Positions 22,916-33,298 of a DNA stretch of 64,000 bases are shown one piece after another. Source of the stretch: Alopecurus myosuroides (taxonomy: Eukaryota > Streptophyta > Magnoliopsida > Poales > Poaceae). Position 1 is the stretch's first letter, and each line of letters begins with the position of its first letter. The notes under the pieces were generated by a model. That model was not told the DNA's origin and did no database searches. It saw only the letters and a program-made list of their open reading frames with translations. The stretch covers positions 51,399,827 to 51,463,826 of the forward strand of contig CM054063.1 in the NCBI GenBank assembly GCA_028641055.1, written 5' to 3'. Both the position numbers and the translations under genes were made by a program.

Positions 22916-25155
22916 ATTGGCGCCGTCTGTGGGAAAGGCGGGCGCTGGATCTCCGGCATCTTCGGCTTCATCGACAACCAACTCGCGTTGGAAACCTTCG
23001 ACTTCGACTCCAACCAACCCAATTCGGATCGGATCTGTCGTAGTCACCCCTCACTTGCCAGAATCACGCCGGAGTTCAAAAATCTGGAGAAAAGCGCCAC
23101 CTTGACGTTCGGGAGCTTCAAGTTCTACAACAACAAAGACGGGATCCTCCACTTCCATGAAGAATCGGGATATGAGTCAATTTCCAGCCCATGAGCTGTC
23201 GATTCACGACCCTACTTGGCGAAAAGTGGCAAATCCATCCGCCTCAACACCAGCAATTTCCATACCCTCTCTACAGAGGAACCCTCTCGGGTCAGGAAGG
23301 CCTTTCGAGTTACGCCTAGGACTCACAAGCCACGTCTAGCCCAAGTCTGCATGGCAGGATCGGAACAGCCACCTGCGGAAACTGAACAAAGCGCGAAGGA
23401 ACGCGCCGAGATCAACGTTGCGCGAGACGCCTGGCTCCGAGCAAAGGAGGCCATCCGCACAAGCAAACCACCTGCGGCCGGGGTCCCGCACGAAGACATG
23501 GTCGCCTACCACTACCATCTAGTGAGAGCGGCCACTGCTATCAAATAAGCTCGAGAAGATCTGGTCGTGCGAAAAAGATTGGCAGACGAATCGAGCCAAC
23601 GCCGTGCGGAACTATCCCTAACACCTTCCGTCGGGAACCGCCCCCAGAAGAAGGGACGCGCCTCGAGAACCGCGACCATGGACGGCGAGTCCTTAAGAGG
23701 GATCAGCAAATCCCTTATGCGTGTGGACGAAGATGGAAACATCCATCCGCAAACTCCCGCAGCCGCAGTGCTAGACGCAGCTACCTACATGCAGATAAAT
23801 CAACCAGGGGAAAACGATCCCCGTGCGGAACAATATAAGCAAGTGCAAAAAGGACTAGGCATGGCAGCCGCAAAACTTGCCTCCTATGATCGCAGGAAGG
23901 CAGCCGAGCAGAAGGACAAAGAAGCACCCCGTGGACGTAGGGGCACATCACCCGACAAGGAAAAATCGCCCCGCCAAGCACGGGGGAAAGAAGCTCGGCG
24001 ACGAGGAGATAGACCAGGTGACAGCGATAGCAGCCCAAGGGGTCGAGACCGTAGCCGCAGCCCGAGAAGAGGTCGAGATCGCAGCCCATGGAGGAATCGG
24101 GATCGCAGCCCGCGAGGAAATCGGGATCGCAGCCCGTGAAAAGATCGAGACAGCAGCCGCTCGCGACATCGCAACAAAGAACCGAGAGGAGACGCCAATC
24201 GAGATGAGCCCGGATACAATGCACGATCGGACATTTCCCAGCGCAAGGTCGATAAAGGTCGGGCGGCCAGAAACCATGCGCGCTCCCCATCCACATCCTC
24301 CGATGACGAAGTCTGCGGAGCCCTATGCTTTACCCGCAGCATCCGCGAAGCGCCACTACCCAAAAGATTTAAGCTGTCCACAGAAGTACAGAAATACGAC
24401 GGTTCGCAAGAGCCTTCAGCCTGATTATCAGATTACCTCACGGCAGTAAAATACCAACGTGGGAACAAAAACACAACAATGCAGTACCTCAACCTACACC
24501 TAGTCGGTGCTGCCCGCAGCTGGCTCGAAGGAAGGCCAAAGGCATGCTACGGGTCTTGGGACGACCTAAACCTCGATTTCTGCAAAAATTTCCAAGCAAC
24601 ATACAAAAGACCTGCGACCATCGAGGAGCTACGGGCTTGCAAGCAGAAAAGTGGCGAGTCTACTCGCGAATATATTCAGCGATGGACCACGCTAAGGAAT
24701 ACAACAGAGAATATATCAGAAGAAGTCGCGGTTGAAGCATTCGCCAAAGGAGCACATCGAACTTCTTTCGGGGAAGAACTGGGGTGACTAGCACCCAAAA
24801 CCATGGGATGATTGATGGCCATAGCCGATAGATGGGCAAACGGCGAAGACGCAGTGCGCAACGAGAAAGATTCATCCCCAGTACGCGACGACGACCGCCA
24901 TAGTCGAAAGAAAAGAAGAAAGAACTACGACCATGATGATCGAGAAGAATTCATCGCAGCAGAGTTCACCAAAAATCGCGACAACGGATATCGTGGAAAA
25001 CGCGAGTGGAAACCAAAGCAAGAAGACAAAACCCCCGAGGAGGACCTCGACGGTTACTGCACGCTACATCTATTTACATATAAGCGCACAGGCAAAACTA
25101 AGGCAACACACCTTCTCAAGGATTGCCGAAAGTTCATTGATATCCATGAGGCCCT
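22875..25155 (+). pseudogene. Gag of element G (broken), 5' segment
   Basis: The ATG in the LTR reads MGSPEGLVEMQIRQLAPSVG. It is followed by the same domains as in H: an N-terminal region, an arginine/serine-rich stretch (about 23990-24140, repeated RDRSP units), the retrotransposon gag core (about 24470-24790; YLNLHL, RSWLEGRPK, REYIQRWTTLRN), and a CX2HX13HX4C zinc finger near 25055-25125. Frameshifts lie near 23105, 23170, 24140 and 24400, and stops include 23546-23548 and 24785-24787. H inserted just after the zinc finger. The frame resumes at 37891. Confidence 0.8.
22917..22934 (+). other. Primer-binding site of element G
   Basis: TTGGCGCCGTCTGTGGGA, one base after the LTR end. The equivalent in H is at 25651-25668 with A for G at one site. 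It differs from the PBS of C, F and I after GGCGCC, so a different tRNA may be used. Confidence 0.75.
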
Positions 25156-25649
25156 TGACGAAGGCATGGATCCTGGACCCTGCGGGTAAGGACACCCCAT
25201 CTCTGGCCCAAGGTTAAAGCCCAAGAAGAGGATCCCTTGGAGTGTTCCAGAAGGCCCACGTGAAGCCCACCCGCAATACCTTGCGGGCTAAGTTAGGAAA
25301 CCTGTAACCGACGTAGGGTTAGAGTTCGAGTCCTCTCCGGGTAGGGTTTGAGACCTGACCGCCTATATAAGGCCAGGAGAGCCACCGGTAGAGGACCAAG
25401 CAACACCGCAACACCAAAGCCTTGATCTCGAGATCATACTCTCGACTTGAGCCACCATCATTGTAACCGATCTACTCGATTAATACAGATCGACAGAGGC
25501 AGGAGTAAGGGTTTAACCTCAACGAGGGCCCCGAACCTGGGTAAATCTTGCCCCCTGTTTAGCCGACGATTGCCACCAGTGCTCATGGGTTCTCCTATTC
25601 GAAACCCGATAGGGTCACCTGAGGGATTTGCCGAACAGTAGATTCGACA
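25156..25649 (+). repeat. 5' LTR of element H
   Basis: TGACGAAGGC...TTCGACA with a TATATAAG box at 25364-25371. The gag ATG at 25585 lies in U5. In this copy a CAG in that leader frame has become TAG (25639-25641); the 3' LTR still has CAG. Confidence 0.93.
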
Positions 25650-25662
25650 ATTGGCGCCGTCT

Positions 25663-28017
25663 ATGGGAACGGCGGGCGCTCGATCACCGGCATCTTCGGC
25701 CTCATCGACAACCAATTCTCGTTGGAAACCTTCGACTGCGGCCCCGTACAATCCTATACGGATCGGGTCTATCGTGGTCACCCCTCACTCGCCGGAATCA
25801 CGCCCGGTATTCGACGATCTGGAGAGGAGCGTCACATTGACGTTCGGGAGCCTGAAGTTCGTGACCGACAGGGATGGAATTTTCCACTTCCCGGAAGAAT
25901 CAGGATCTGAATCAGGAGCCGTCGACTCGCGCCTTCATCTAGAGAAAAGCGGCGAGTCCGTCCGCTTCAACGCCAACTGTTACCATACCCTCTCGACAGA
26001 GGAACCTTCTCGAGTACAAAGGGCCTTCCGATCTACGCCTAGGACGCACGAGCCACGACTGGCTCAAGTCTGCATGGCAGGATCGGAGCAACCCCCGGAG
26101 ACAGAACATAGTGCGGCAGAGCGCAACATAATCGGCGTCTCGCGGGAAGCTTGGGACCGAGCCAAGGAGGCCATGCGAACAAGCAAGCCACCCGCAGCGG
26201 AAGCGCCACACGAAGACATGGTTTCCTACCACTATCATCTAGTGAGAGCGGCCGCAACCATCAAAGAAGCTCGGATAGATCTGGCCCGTCGAAAGAGAGC
26301 GCCGAATGAATCAAGTCAACGACGAGCTGAGCTGTCCCTAGCACCCTCGGTCGGAACCCGATCCGCGAGGAAGGGATACGCATCTACATCCAGGAACATC
26401 GAGTCCTTAGCCGGAACCAGCAGGTCGGTCGCGCCTTCTCTCATGCGAGTTGATGATGACGGGAACGTCTACCCGCAAACTCCTGCCGATGCGGTCCTGG
26501 CCGCAGCAACTTACATGCAGATGAACCAGCCGACGGAAAGCGACCCTCGGGCGGAGCAGTATAAACAAGTGCGCAAGGGGCTAGGACTGGCAGCCGCAAG
26601 GCTCGCCTCCTACGACCGCAGGAAGGCCGCGGAACAGCTAGAAAAGGAGCAACAGGAGAAGGAGAAGGAGAAAGAAAAAGAGGCGGCCCGTAAGCACAGG
26701 AGCTCTTCGCCAAGAAGGGACAAGTCACCACGTCGTGGTCGAGGAAAAGAAGCTCGACGCCGTGGCGACAGTCGAAGCAGCAGCGAAGACAACCCGAGAG
26801 ACAAAAGCTCGCGACATCATAACAGCCACTCGCGAAAACGAAGCAAGGAGCCAAGGAAGGACGCTGACCGCGACCGGCCAGGATATGACGCGCGATCGGA
26901 CATCGCACAAAATAAAGTGGACAAGGCAAGGGCATCGCGATATCGCGAGCGCTCTTCGTCCGGCTCTTCGGATGACGAAACATGCGGTGCGCTCTGCTTT
27001 GCCCGCAGCATCCGCGAAGCACCTCTACCCAGAAGGTTCAAGCTCAGCACAGAAGTAACAAAGTACGACGGCTCACTCGATCCCTCTTCATGGCTAAACG
27101 ATTACCTCACGGCAGTAAAATGCCAACGTGGGAACAAGAACACGACTATGCAATACCTCAATCTACATCTCGTCGACGCGGCCCGAAGCTGGCTAGAAGG
27201 GAGACCAAGATCCTGTTACGCATCATGGGACAACCTACACCGCGATTTCTGCAAAAACTTCCAGTCGACCTACAAGAGGCCGGCCACCATTGAAGAACTG
27301 CGAGCCTGCAAGCAGAAAAGCGGCGAGTCCACCCGCGAGTATATCCAGCGATGGACCACGCTCAGGAACACCGCGGGAAACATCTCGGAAGAAGTAGCGG
27401 TTGAAGCCTTCGCGAAGGGCGCCCGAAGAACTGCTTTCAGAGAAGAACTAGGCAGAGCCGCACCCAAAACTATTGGGGAGCTGATGATCATAGCCGAAAA
27501 ATGGGCTAACGGAGAAGACACAGTGCGCAATGAGAGAACATCATCGCATGCACACGAAGAAGACCGCCATGGCCGAAGAAAAAGGAGGAAATACTACGAT
27601 CACGAGGAACGAGAGGAGATGGTAGCGGCGGAATTCACGCAAAGTCGCGACACCGGCCGCCGTGGAAGTCGCGAGTGGAGACCAAAGGCTGAAGAAAAAA
27701 GTTCCGAGGAGGACCTTGATGCTTACTGCTCGCTACACCTGTTTACAGATAAGCGTACGGGCAAAACCAAGGCAACACACCTTCTCGAAGAAAAACAGAC
27801 CAGCAACTATTCCAAATTACCCACCACTTCCAGGAGGAGGCCACCAAGGATTCCAGCCGCCACAACCCCCACCTCCACCAGCAAATCCAAACATGGCGTT
27901 AGCTGCACTGCCAGCACCACCTGCACAAAACTCCGGAGCCAATGCGTACCCGAATCCGGCAGGGCAACTGGCAATGATCCAGAAGGTATGTCCATCCCGC
28001 AGAGCTCAAAAGACTAA
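25663..28017 (+). CDS. gag: Gag of element H (out of frame after the zinc finger)
   Basis: Structural protein of the virus-like particle. The frame is open from ATG 25663, inside the primer-binding site; the ancestral start was probably 25585, now followed by TAG. An N-terminal domain with an alanine-rich coiled region is followed by an RS-like basic stretch (about 26697-26880; SSSPRRDKSPRRGRG). The retrotransposon gag core lies at about 27030-27500 (RSWLEGRPRS, REYIQRWTTLRN). Last is a zinc finger, CSLH...THLL, at about 27727-27790. A net 41-bp loss relative to G removes the final cysteine region and shifts the frame, so the last 75 or so residues are unrelated to gag. Residues before that are well preserved. 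Confidence 0.85.
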   Translation: MGTAGARSPASSASSTTNSRWKPSTAAPYNPIRIGSIVVTPHSPESRPVFDDLERSVTLTFGSLKFVTDRDGIFHFPEESGSESGAVDSRLHLEKSGESVRFNANCYHTLSTEEPSRVQRAFRSTPRTHEPRLAQVCMAGSEQPPETEHSAAERNIIGVSREAWDRAKEAMRTSKPPAAEAPHEDMVSYHYHLVRAAATIKEARIDLARRKRAPNESSQRRAELSLAPSVGTRSARKGYASTSRNIESLAGTSRSVAPSLMRVDDDGNVYPQTPADAVLAAATYMQMNQPTESDPRAEQYKQVRKGLGLAAARLASYDRRKAAEQLEKEQQEKEKEKEKEAARKHRSSSPRRDKSPRRGRGKEARRRGDSRSSSEDNPRDKSSRHHNSHSRKRSKEPRKDADRDRPGYDARSDIAQNKVDKARASRYRERSSSGSSDDETCGALCFARSIREAPLPRRFKLSTEVTKYDGSLDPSSWLNDYLTAVKCQRGNKNTTMQYLNLHLVDAARSWLEGRPRSCYASWDNLHRDFCKNFQSTYKRPATIEELRACKQKSGESTREYIQRWTTLRNTAGNISEEVAVEAFAKGARRTAFREELGRAAPKTIGELMIIAEKWANGEDTVRNERTSSHAHEEDRHGRRKRRKYYDHEEREEMVAAEFTQSRDTGRRGSREWRPKAEEKSSEEDLDAYCSLHLFTDKRTGKTKATHLLEEKQTSNYSKLPTTSRRRPPRIPAATTPTSTSKSKHGVSCTASTTCTKLRSQCVPESGRATGNDPEGMSIPQSSKD

Positions 28018-31000
28018 CACAAGGCAGTTGTGCATGGATGTGCAGACTCCGCCAACAAAGCCCGAATACTTGAAGATGGCGGATCAACCGATCACATTCT
28101 CAATGAAAGACCACCCACCACGAGTCTATCGACCAGGACACGCCGTCCTCGTAATCCAAGCACAAATTGGCAACTACGATTTGGCCCGCGTATTCATGGA
28201 CGGAGGCAGCGGTATCAACATTATCTACGCGGACACACTCCATCGGATGAACAAGAACCTGGATGGCATCGCGGAATCAGAAACATCCTTCCACGGGATA
28301 GTTCCGGGAAAGGCAATCCGTCCACTCGGAACAATTAACCTAGAAGTTGTGTTGGGCAATCAAAGCAACTACAGAAGAGAATTCCTTGACTTCGAAGTCG
28401 TCGACTGGCCCTCACAGTACCACGCCATTCTTGGTCAAACAGCGTTCGCCAGATTCATGGCAGTACCACATTACGCGTACCTGAAGCTCAAGTTACCCGG
28501 AGAATACGGTGTTATCACCATCGACGGAGATTTTCAGAAATCCAACAAGTGCGACATTGAGTTCAACGAGATCGCAAAATCCTTCGGGATGCAAGAAGAA
28601 TTGCAAGAGCTGGCAAAAACCACGGATCACTCCGTGATGCCCCTCACGAAGAAAAACGCGCCCGAATTGGAGTTCAGCGCCAACAGCGACACCCGAAAAC
28701 ATCAAGTGCACCCGACAGATTCTGCGAAGACATCGATGGTCTCAACTACCCTCTCGCAAGCATAGGAAAGCACACTCGTCGAACTCCTCCGTGAGTACTG
28801 GGAAATTTTTGCCTGGCAGCCCTCAGATATGCCAGGAATACCCAGAGAGTTCGCCGAGCACTCACTCGAAGTCTTCAAGGATGCAAAACCCATCAAGCAG
28901 ACCACTCGACAGTTCTCCGAACCCAAGCAGAAAGCGCTTGGAGAAGAAGTGAATAGATTGCTAGCTGCAAAATTCATCAGGGAGATCAAGATATCCACCT
29001 GGTTAGCAAACCCGGTGCTGGTCCCCAAAAAGAACACTGACATCCTTCGAGTGTGCATTGACTACACGTCATTGAATAAGCACTGCCCCAAGGATAACTT
29101 TCCCCTCCCGCGAATCGACCAGATCGTGGACTCTACGGCAGGCTGTCAGCGCCTCTCCTTCCTGGACGCCTATTCGGGATATAATTAAATCCGGATGAAG
29201 CAGGAAGACAAAGAAAAAACAACATTCATCACACCACATGGTGTATACTGCTACACGACGATGCCCTTCGGGCTCAAGAACGCAGGCGCAACATATCAGC
29301 GCTGCATGCAAAAATGCCTCGCCAAGCTCATTGGCAAGAACGTACAAGTGTACGTTGACGACATCGTCATCAAGACTCGAGTAGAGGACACACTCCTCGA
29401 GGACATTAGAGAAACATTCGACGCCCTCGACGCATATAGGATCAAGCTCAATCCAACAAAATGCGTCTTCGGCGTTCCAGCAGGAAAACTTCTCGGGTAC
29501 CTGGTATCCGCCAGAGGCATCGAAGCCAACCCAGAAAAAATACAAGCAATATTGACAATGAAGGAGCCAACCAATCTACGCGGAGTCCAACAGCTCGCAG
29601 GGCGACTAGCCGCCTTGAGCAGGTTCATCGCACGATTGGGGGAGCAAGCATTACCCTTCTATAAGCTGTTGAAGAAAACGGACAAATTCGAGTGGACACC
29701 AGAAGCTAAACAAGCATTCGCAGATCTGAAGCGATCGTTGCAAAGCAGGCGCGTCCTTGCAACACCGCAAGAGAGGGAGCCACTCTACTTGTACCTAGCC
29801 GCCACAAACCAGGTCATCAGCACAACAATCATAGTCGAACGACCTGAGGAAGGCAAAGCGTACGGAGTCCAACGACCGATCTACTACATCAGTGAAGTGC
29901 TCTCGCCATGCAAGCAACGATATCCTCATTACCAGAAGCTCGCATATGGAGTTGTTCTTACCGCTCGAAAACTCAAGCACTACTTCCAGGAACACACCAT
30001 CACAGTGGTTAATGATGCATCACTCGGCACAATCATGAACAACCCTATGGCATCCGGAAGAATAGCAAAATGGAGCATCGAGCTGGGCGCTTGGGACATC
30101 ACTTATGCAGGACGAAATGCAGTCAAATCCCAAGTACTCGTGGAATTCCTGAGCGAGTGGACAGAGCTACAAACGTCCGGACCGCCTGAGTACACGAGCA
30201 ACTGGATAATGTATTTTGACGGGTCCAAAAGAAATGAAGGAGCAGGAGCTGGAATCGTCCTCATATCGCCTAGGGGAGACAAGCTGCAATACGTCCTACG
30301 ATTGGACTTTCCACCCGATGATCCAGCATCGAACAACGACGCAGAGTATGAAGCCCTGTTGCATGGGATGAAGATGGCAGTCGCCTGTGGAGCCACCCGA
30401 TTAATGATCTACGGCGACTCCAATCTCATCGTGCAGCAGACAATGAAAGAATGCGATGCAATTGCTGAAAACATGGTCGCATATCGTGACATGTACAACC
30501 TACTCGAAGGAAGCTTCAAAGGATGCGAGCTGAAGCATATTGCGAGATCCAGCAACGAAGAAGCAGATAGGCTGGCAAACATGGGTTCCACAAACACACC
30601 CATACCGCCAGGGATATATTTTGAACGGATGACTAAGCGATCGGTCAAAATCAAAAAAGCTGCAGGAGCACCCGCAGCACAAGAAACAGAGGTCAGCCCG
30701 CAAGTTGCCATCATCGAACTTATTCATAACATTTCATGGCAAAATTTTCTAGTCGAGCCAGTCTGGACGCAGAAATATCTCGACTACTTGTCCGCCAAGC
30801 AGCTCCCGGCCGATCCCCGCGAGGCTCGACAGATAATCAGACGCAGTAAATCCTTTCGGGTGGTCAACGGAGAATTATACAAACAGAGCATCTCGGGTAT
30901 ACTTCAGCGCTGCATCGCACCCGAAGACGGCAAAGAATTACTTCAAGACATCCATCAAGGAGACTGTGGACATCACGCTAGCTGGAAAGCAATCATGGGA

Positions 31001-31999
31001 AAAGCCTTCCGAGCAGGATTCTACTGGCTCACGGCAGCCACCGACGCAAAGGAGCTGGTCGACAGGTGCGACGCTTGCCAGCGATTTGCACCAAGACCAC
31101 ACGCACCAGCTACGGAATTGCATATGATACCCATCGGCTGGCCCTTCGCACAATGGGGGTTGGACATGATAGGACCACTACGCAAGTCCACGCCGGGTGG
31201 ATACACACACTTTCTGGTCGCAGTTGACAAATTTACCAAGTGGATTGAGGCCATGCCAGTAACCTCGGCTAGCGCTCAATGCGCTGTCAAGTTCCTCGAT
31301 TCCATCGTATGCAGATTTGGAGTACCACACGACATCATTACAGACAATGGTACAAACTTCACAGCAAAGGAAACACAACAGTTCTGCGAGGAAAAGGGCA
31401 TCAACTTCAAGTTTGCTTCAGTTGCCCATCCGCAAACGAACGGACAAGTCGAAAGATCTAACGGCTTGGTTTCAGCGGGCATCAAGAAACGTCTACTCGA
31501 TCGTCTGCACCCAGCAGCAGGACATTGGGCCTAAGAGCTACCCTCCATACTATGGACCCTCCGCACAACCCCAAACCGATCCACAAACTACACACCATTT
31601 TTCATGGTATACGGGGCAGAAGCAGTCCTTCCCGAGGATGTCAGATTCAGCGCCCCGCGTGTTGTGGCCTACAGTGAAGAGACCTCCAACAAGGCACTCG
31701 CGGAAGATGTGGACGCACTCGATGAAATGCGCGATATCGCACTCGCAAGATCCGCAGTATATCAACAATCACTGCGAAACTATCATAGTCGCCGCATACG
31801 CCACAGAGCATTCGCAGTAGGAGATCTGGTGCTGCGACTCAAGCAGAAGGAAGGACACAAGCTCGAGCCACCATGGGAAGGACCCTTCATCATACACGAA
31901 GTTATCCCAGGAGGAGCTTATAGACTGAAGAACCCGGCGACTGGAGGCATCTATTCCAACCCTTGGAATATTGCACACCTCCGCAAATTTTATCCTTAG
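27793..31999 (+). pseudogene. pol: Protease-RT-RNaseH-aRNaseH-integrase of element H, three stops
   Basis: One frame runs to the stop at 31997-31999, broken by TAG 28763-28765, TAA 29186-29188 and TAA 31532-31534. The protease motif is FMDGGSGINII (about 28195). RT has CIDYTSLNKHCPKDNF, then MPFGLKNAGATYQ and YVDD at 29351-29362. A Ty3-type RNase H follows, ending near KLKHYFQEH. A second, plant/archaeal-type RNase H (MYFDGS, NDAEYEAL, YGDSNL, NEEADRLANM; about 30205-30600) is the hallmark of Tat-lineage elements. Integrase has the HHCC finger (GDCGHHASW ... CDACQRF) and the TDNGTNF and ASVAHPQTNGQVERSNG motifs. The first stop also occurs in G; the others are private to H. Confidence 0.93.
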
Positions 32000-32275
32000 A
32001 TCTATTTTTATCGAAGCAATAAGGCTATACTAGCCACTCTTGTAGCTCGAATACATGACTTTTCCGTCATCGCAATAAAATACATGGTTTCTCAACCATA
32101 AATAGCCGAAGATTATTCATCCTCACATGCTTAAAGTTACAGGTATACACCCCAAAAACACACGGGGGCTACGCCTAAATTCAGCATCACAGGAAAATTT
32201 ATATATACAAGGTTACACACCTTACAAACAGTTTTCACAAACTACACAAAGAAACAGGATATATACATCTTACAC
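32000..32275 (+). other. Sense 3' UTR-like spacer of H
   Basis: AATAAA at 32074-32079 follows the pol stop by about 75 bp. A polypurine-tract-like CGGGGGCTAC at 32163-32172 lies between it and the end of the antisense frame. The homologous spacer in G (42111-42384) keeps both (AATAAA 42188-42193, CGGGGGCTAC 42271-42280). Confidence 0.5.
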
Positions 32276-33085
32276 TTATACATGGCGATGAGTATTCTCA
32301 GCCGCCAAAACCCGATCTACCTCATCTGAGGTCAATCGAATGATTTCCTCTGCCGCAGGACGAACAACCCTATAATGAGGAAACATGCCGGCGATTGGAC
32401 CATCATGAAGTCTACCTATGGAGTTGAAATTCACCTCAGGATGCCATAACCGGACAAAAGAGAGAGCCATCACCGAGCCGCAAGTCATCTGATTGCGAAC
32501 ACACTCGCGAATCTCTCCTTCTCGACCGAACACCCTGAGAAGATGGCTCCAATCCTCTGGACCCCTTTGCAGCGGATAAAAAGCGGCGTTCATCGCAATC
32601 AAAACCTCGTGAAAGGAACTCACGAGTATCTTTGCCTGGTTGACTTGGAACTTCAGAGTGGCAAGCACAAAACCTCGACTACGATCAGACCAGAAATTAT
32701 TCGCATGAGGCCTTGAGATACCATCTTCTTCAAAGATGTGGTTCTCCACCCACTGTTTCTCATTCCTGTCATCTGGTCGAACAACTGAAAAGCAAGGGTG
32801 CATGATCAAAAGAAGAGCACAAGATTAGAAAGACTCGGGGGGAATGAACTACTTACAGAGCAAATCATTGGCAACAGACGCCAATTCAGCCATCACAAAT
32901 TGCTCACGTTCAGTCACCAGCTTTTGTTTGGATTTAGCCACATCGGCTACCCCGCGCAACGCCTTTAACTTGCGCTCACCATCAGCTACACGATCACAGA
33001 GACCCGCCAAGGTCCCAACAGCGGCAACAAGAGGATCGGCTGGAGTAGCAGTTCCACCTGAAGGCTCTGCAGCCACCCCGGTCAC
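32276..33085 (-). CDS. Antisense gene of H, distal module (two exons)
   Basis: Minus-strand exons are 33085-32858 and 32784-32276, joined by a 73-nt GT-AG intron with matching phase. Acceptor AGs precede both exons, so an upstream exon must supply the start; none is obvious. The first exon is a coiled coil (VADGERKLKALRGVADVA). The second contains SHLLRVFGREGEIREC and ALSFVRLWHPEVNFN. The layout parallels the end of the proximal module (33299-36209), as if a coiled coil plus C-terminal domain had been duplicated. Both exons are open here; G has the same two exons with one stop. It could be an alternative 3' end of the antisense transcript or a separate gene. Function unknown. Confidence 0.65.
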
Positions 33086-33298
33086 CTGAAAAGTACAAGG
33101 AAGATTAAGGAATAAGATGCCCTACTCGAGATATATTAACCACCTATCCGACAGGTGATCGGGGGCTACTCCCATCGGGAGCACACACACAATCGCAGGA
33201 AGCATTTCAGCAAAACATCTCGATTAAACTATTGAAAATACGGGAGCACATCCCAGGATTCATTACAATCAAAGCTGCAAAGTACAACCGAAATAAAC

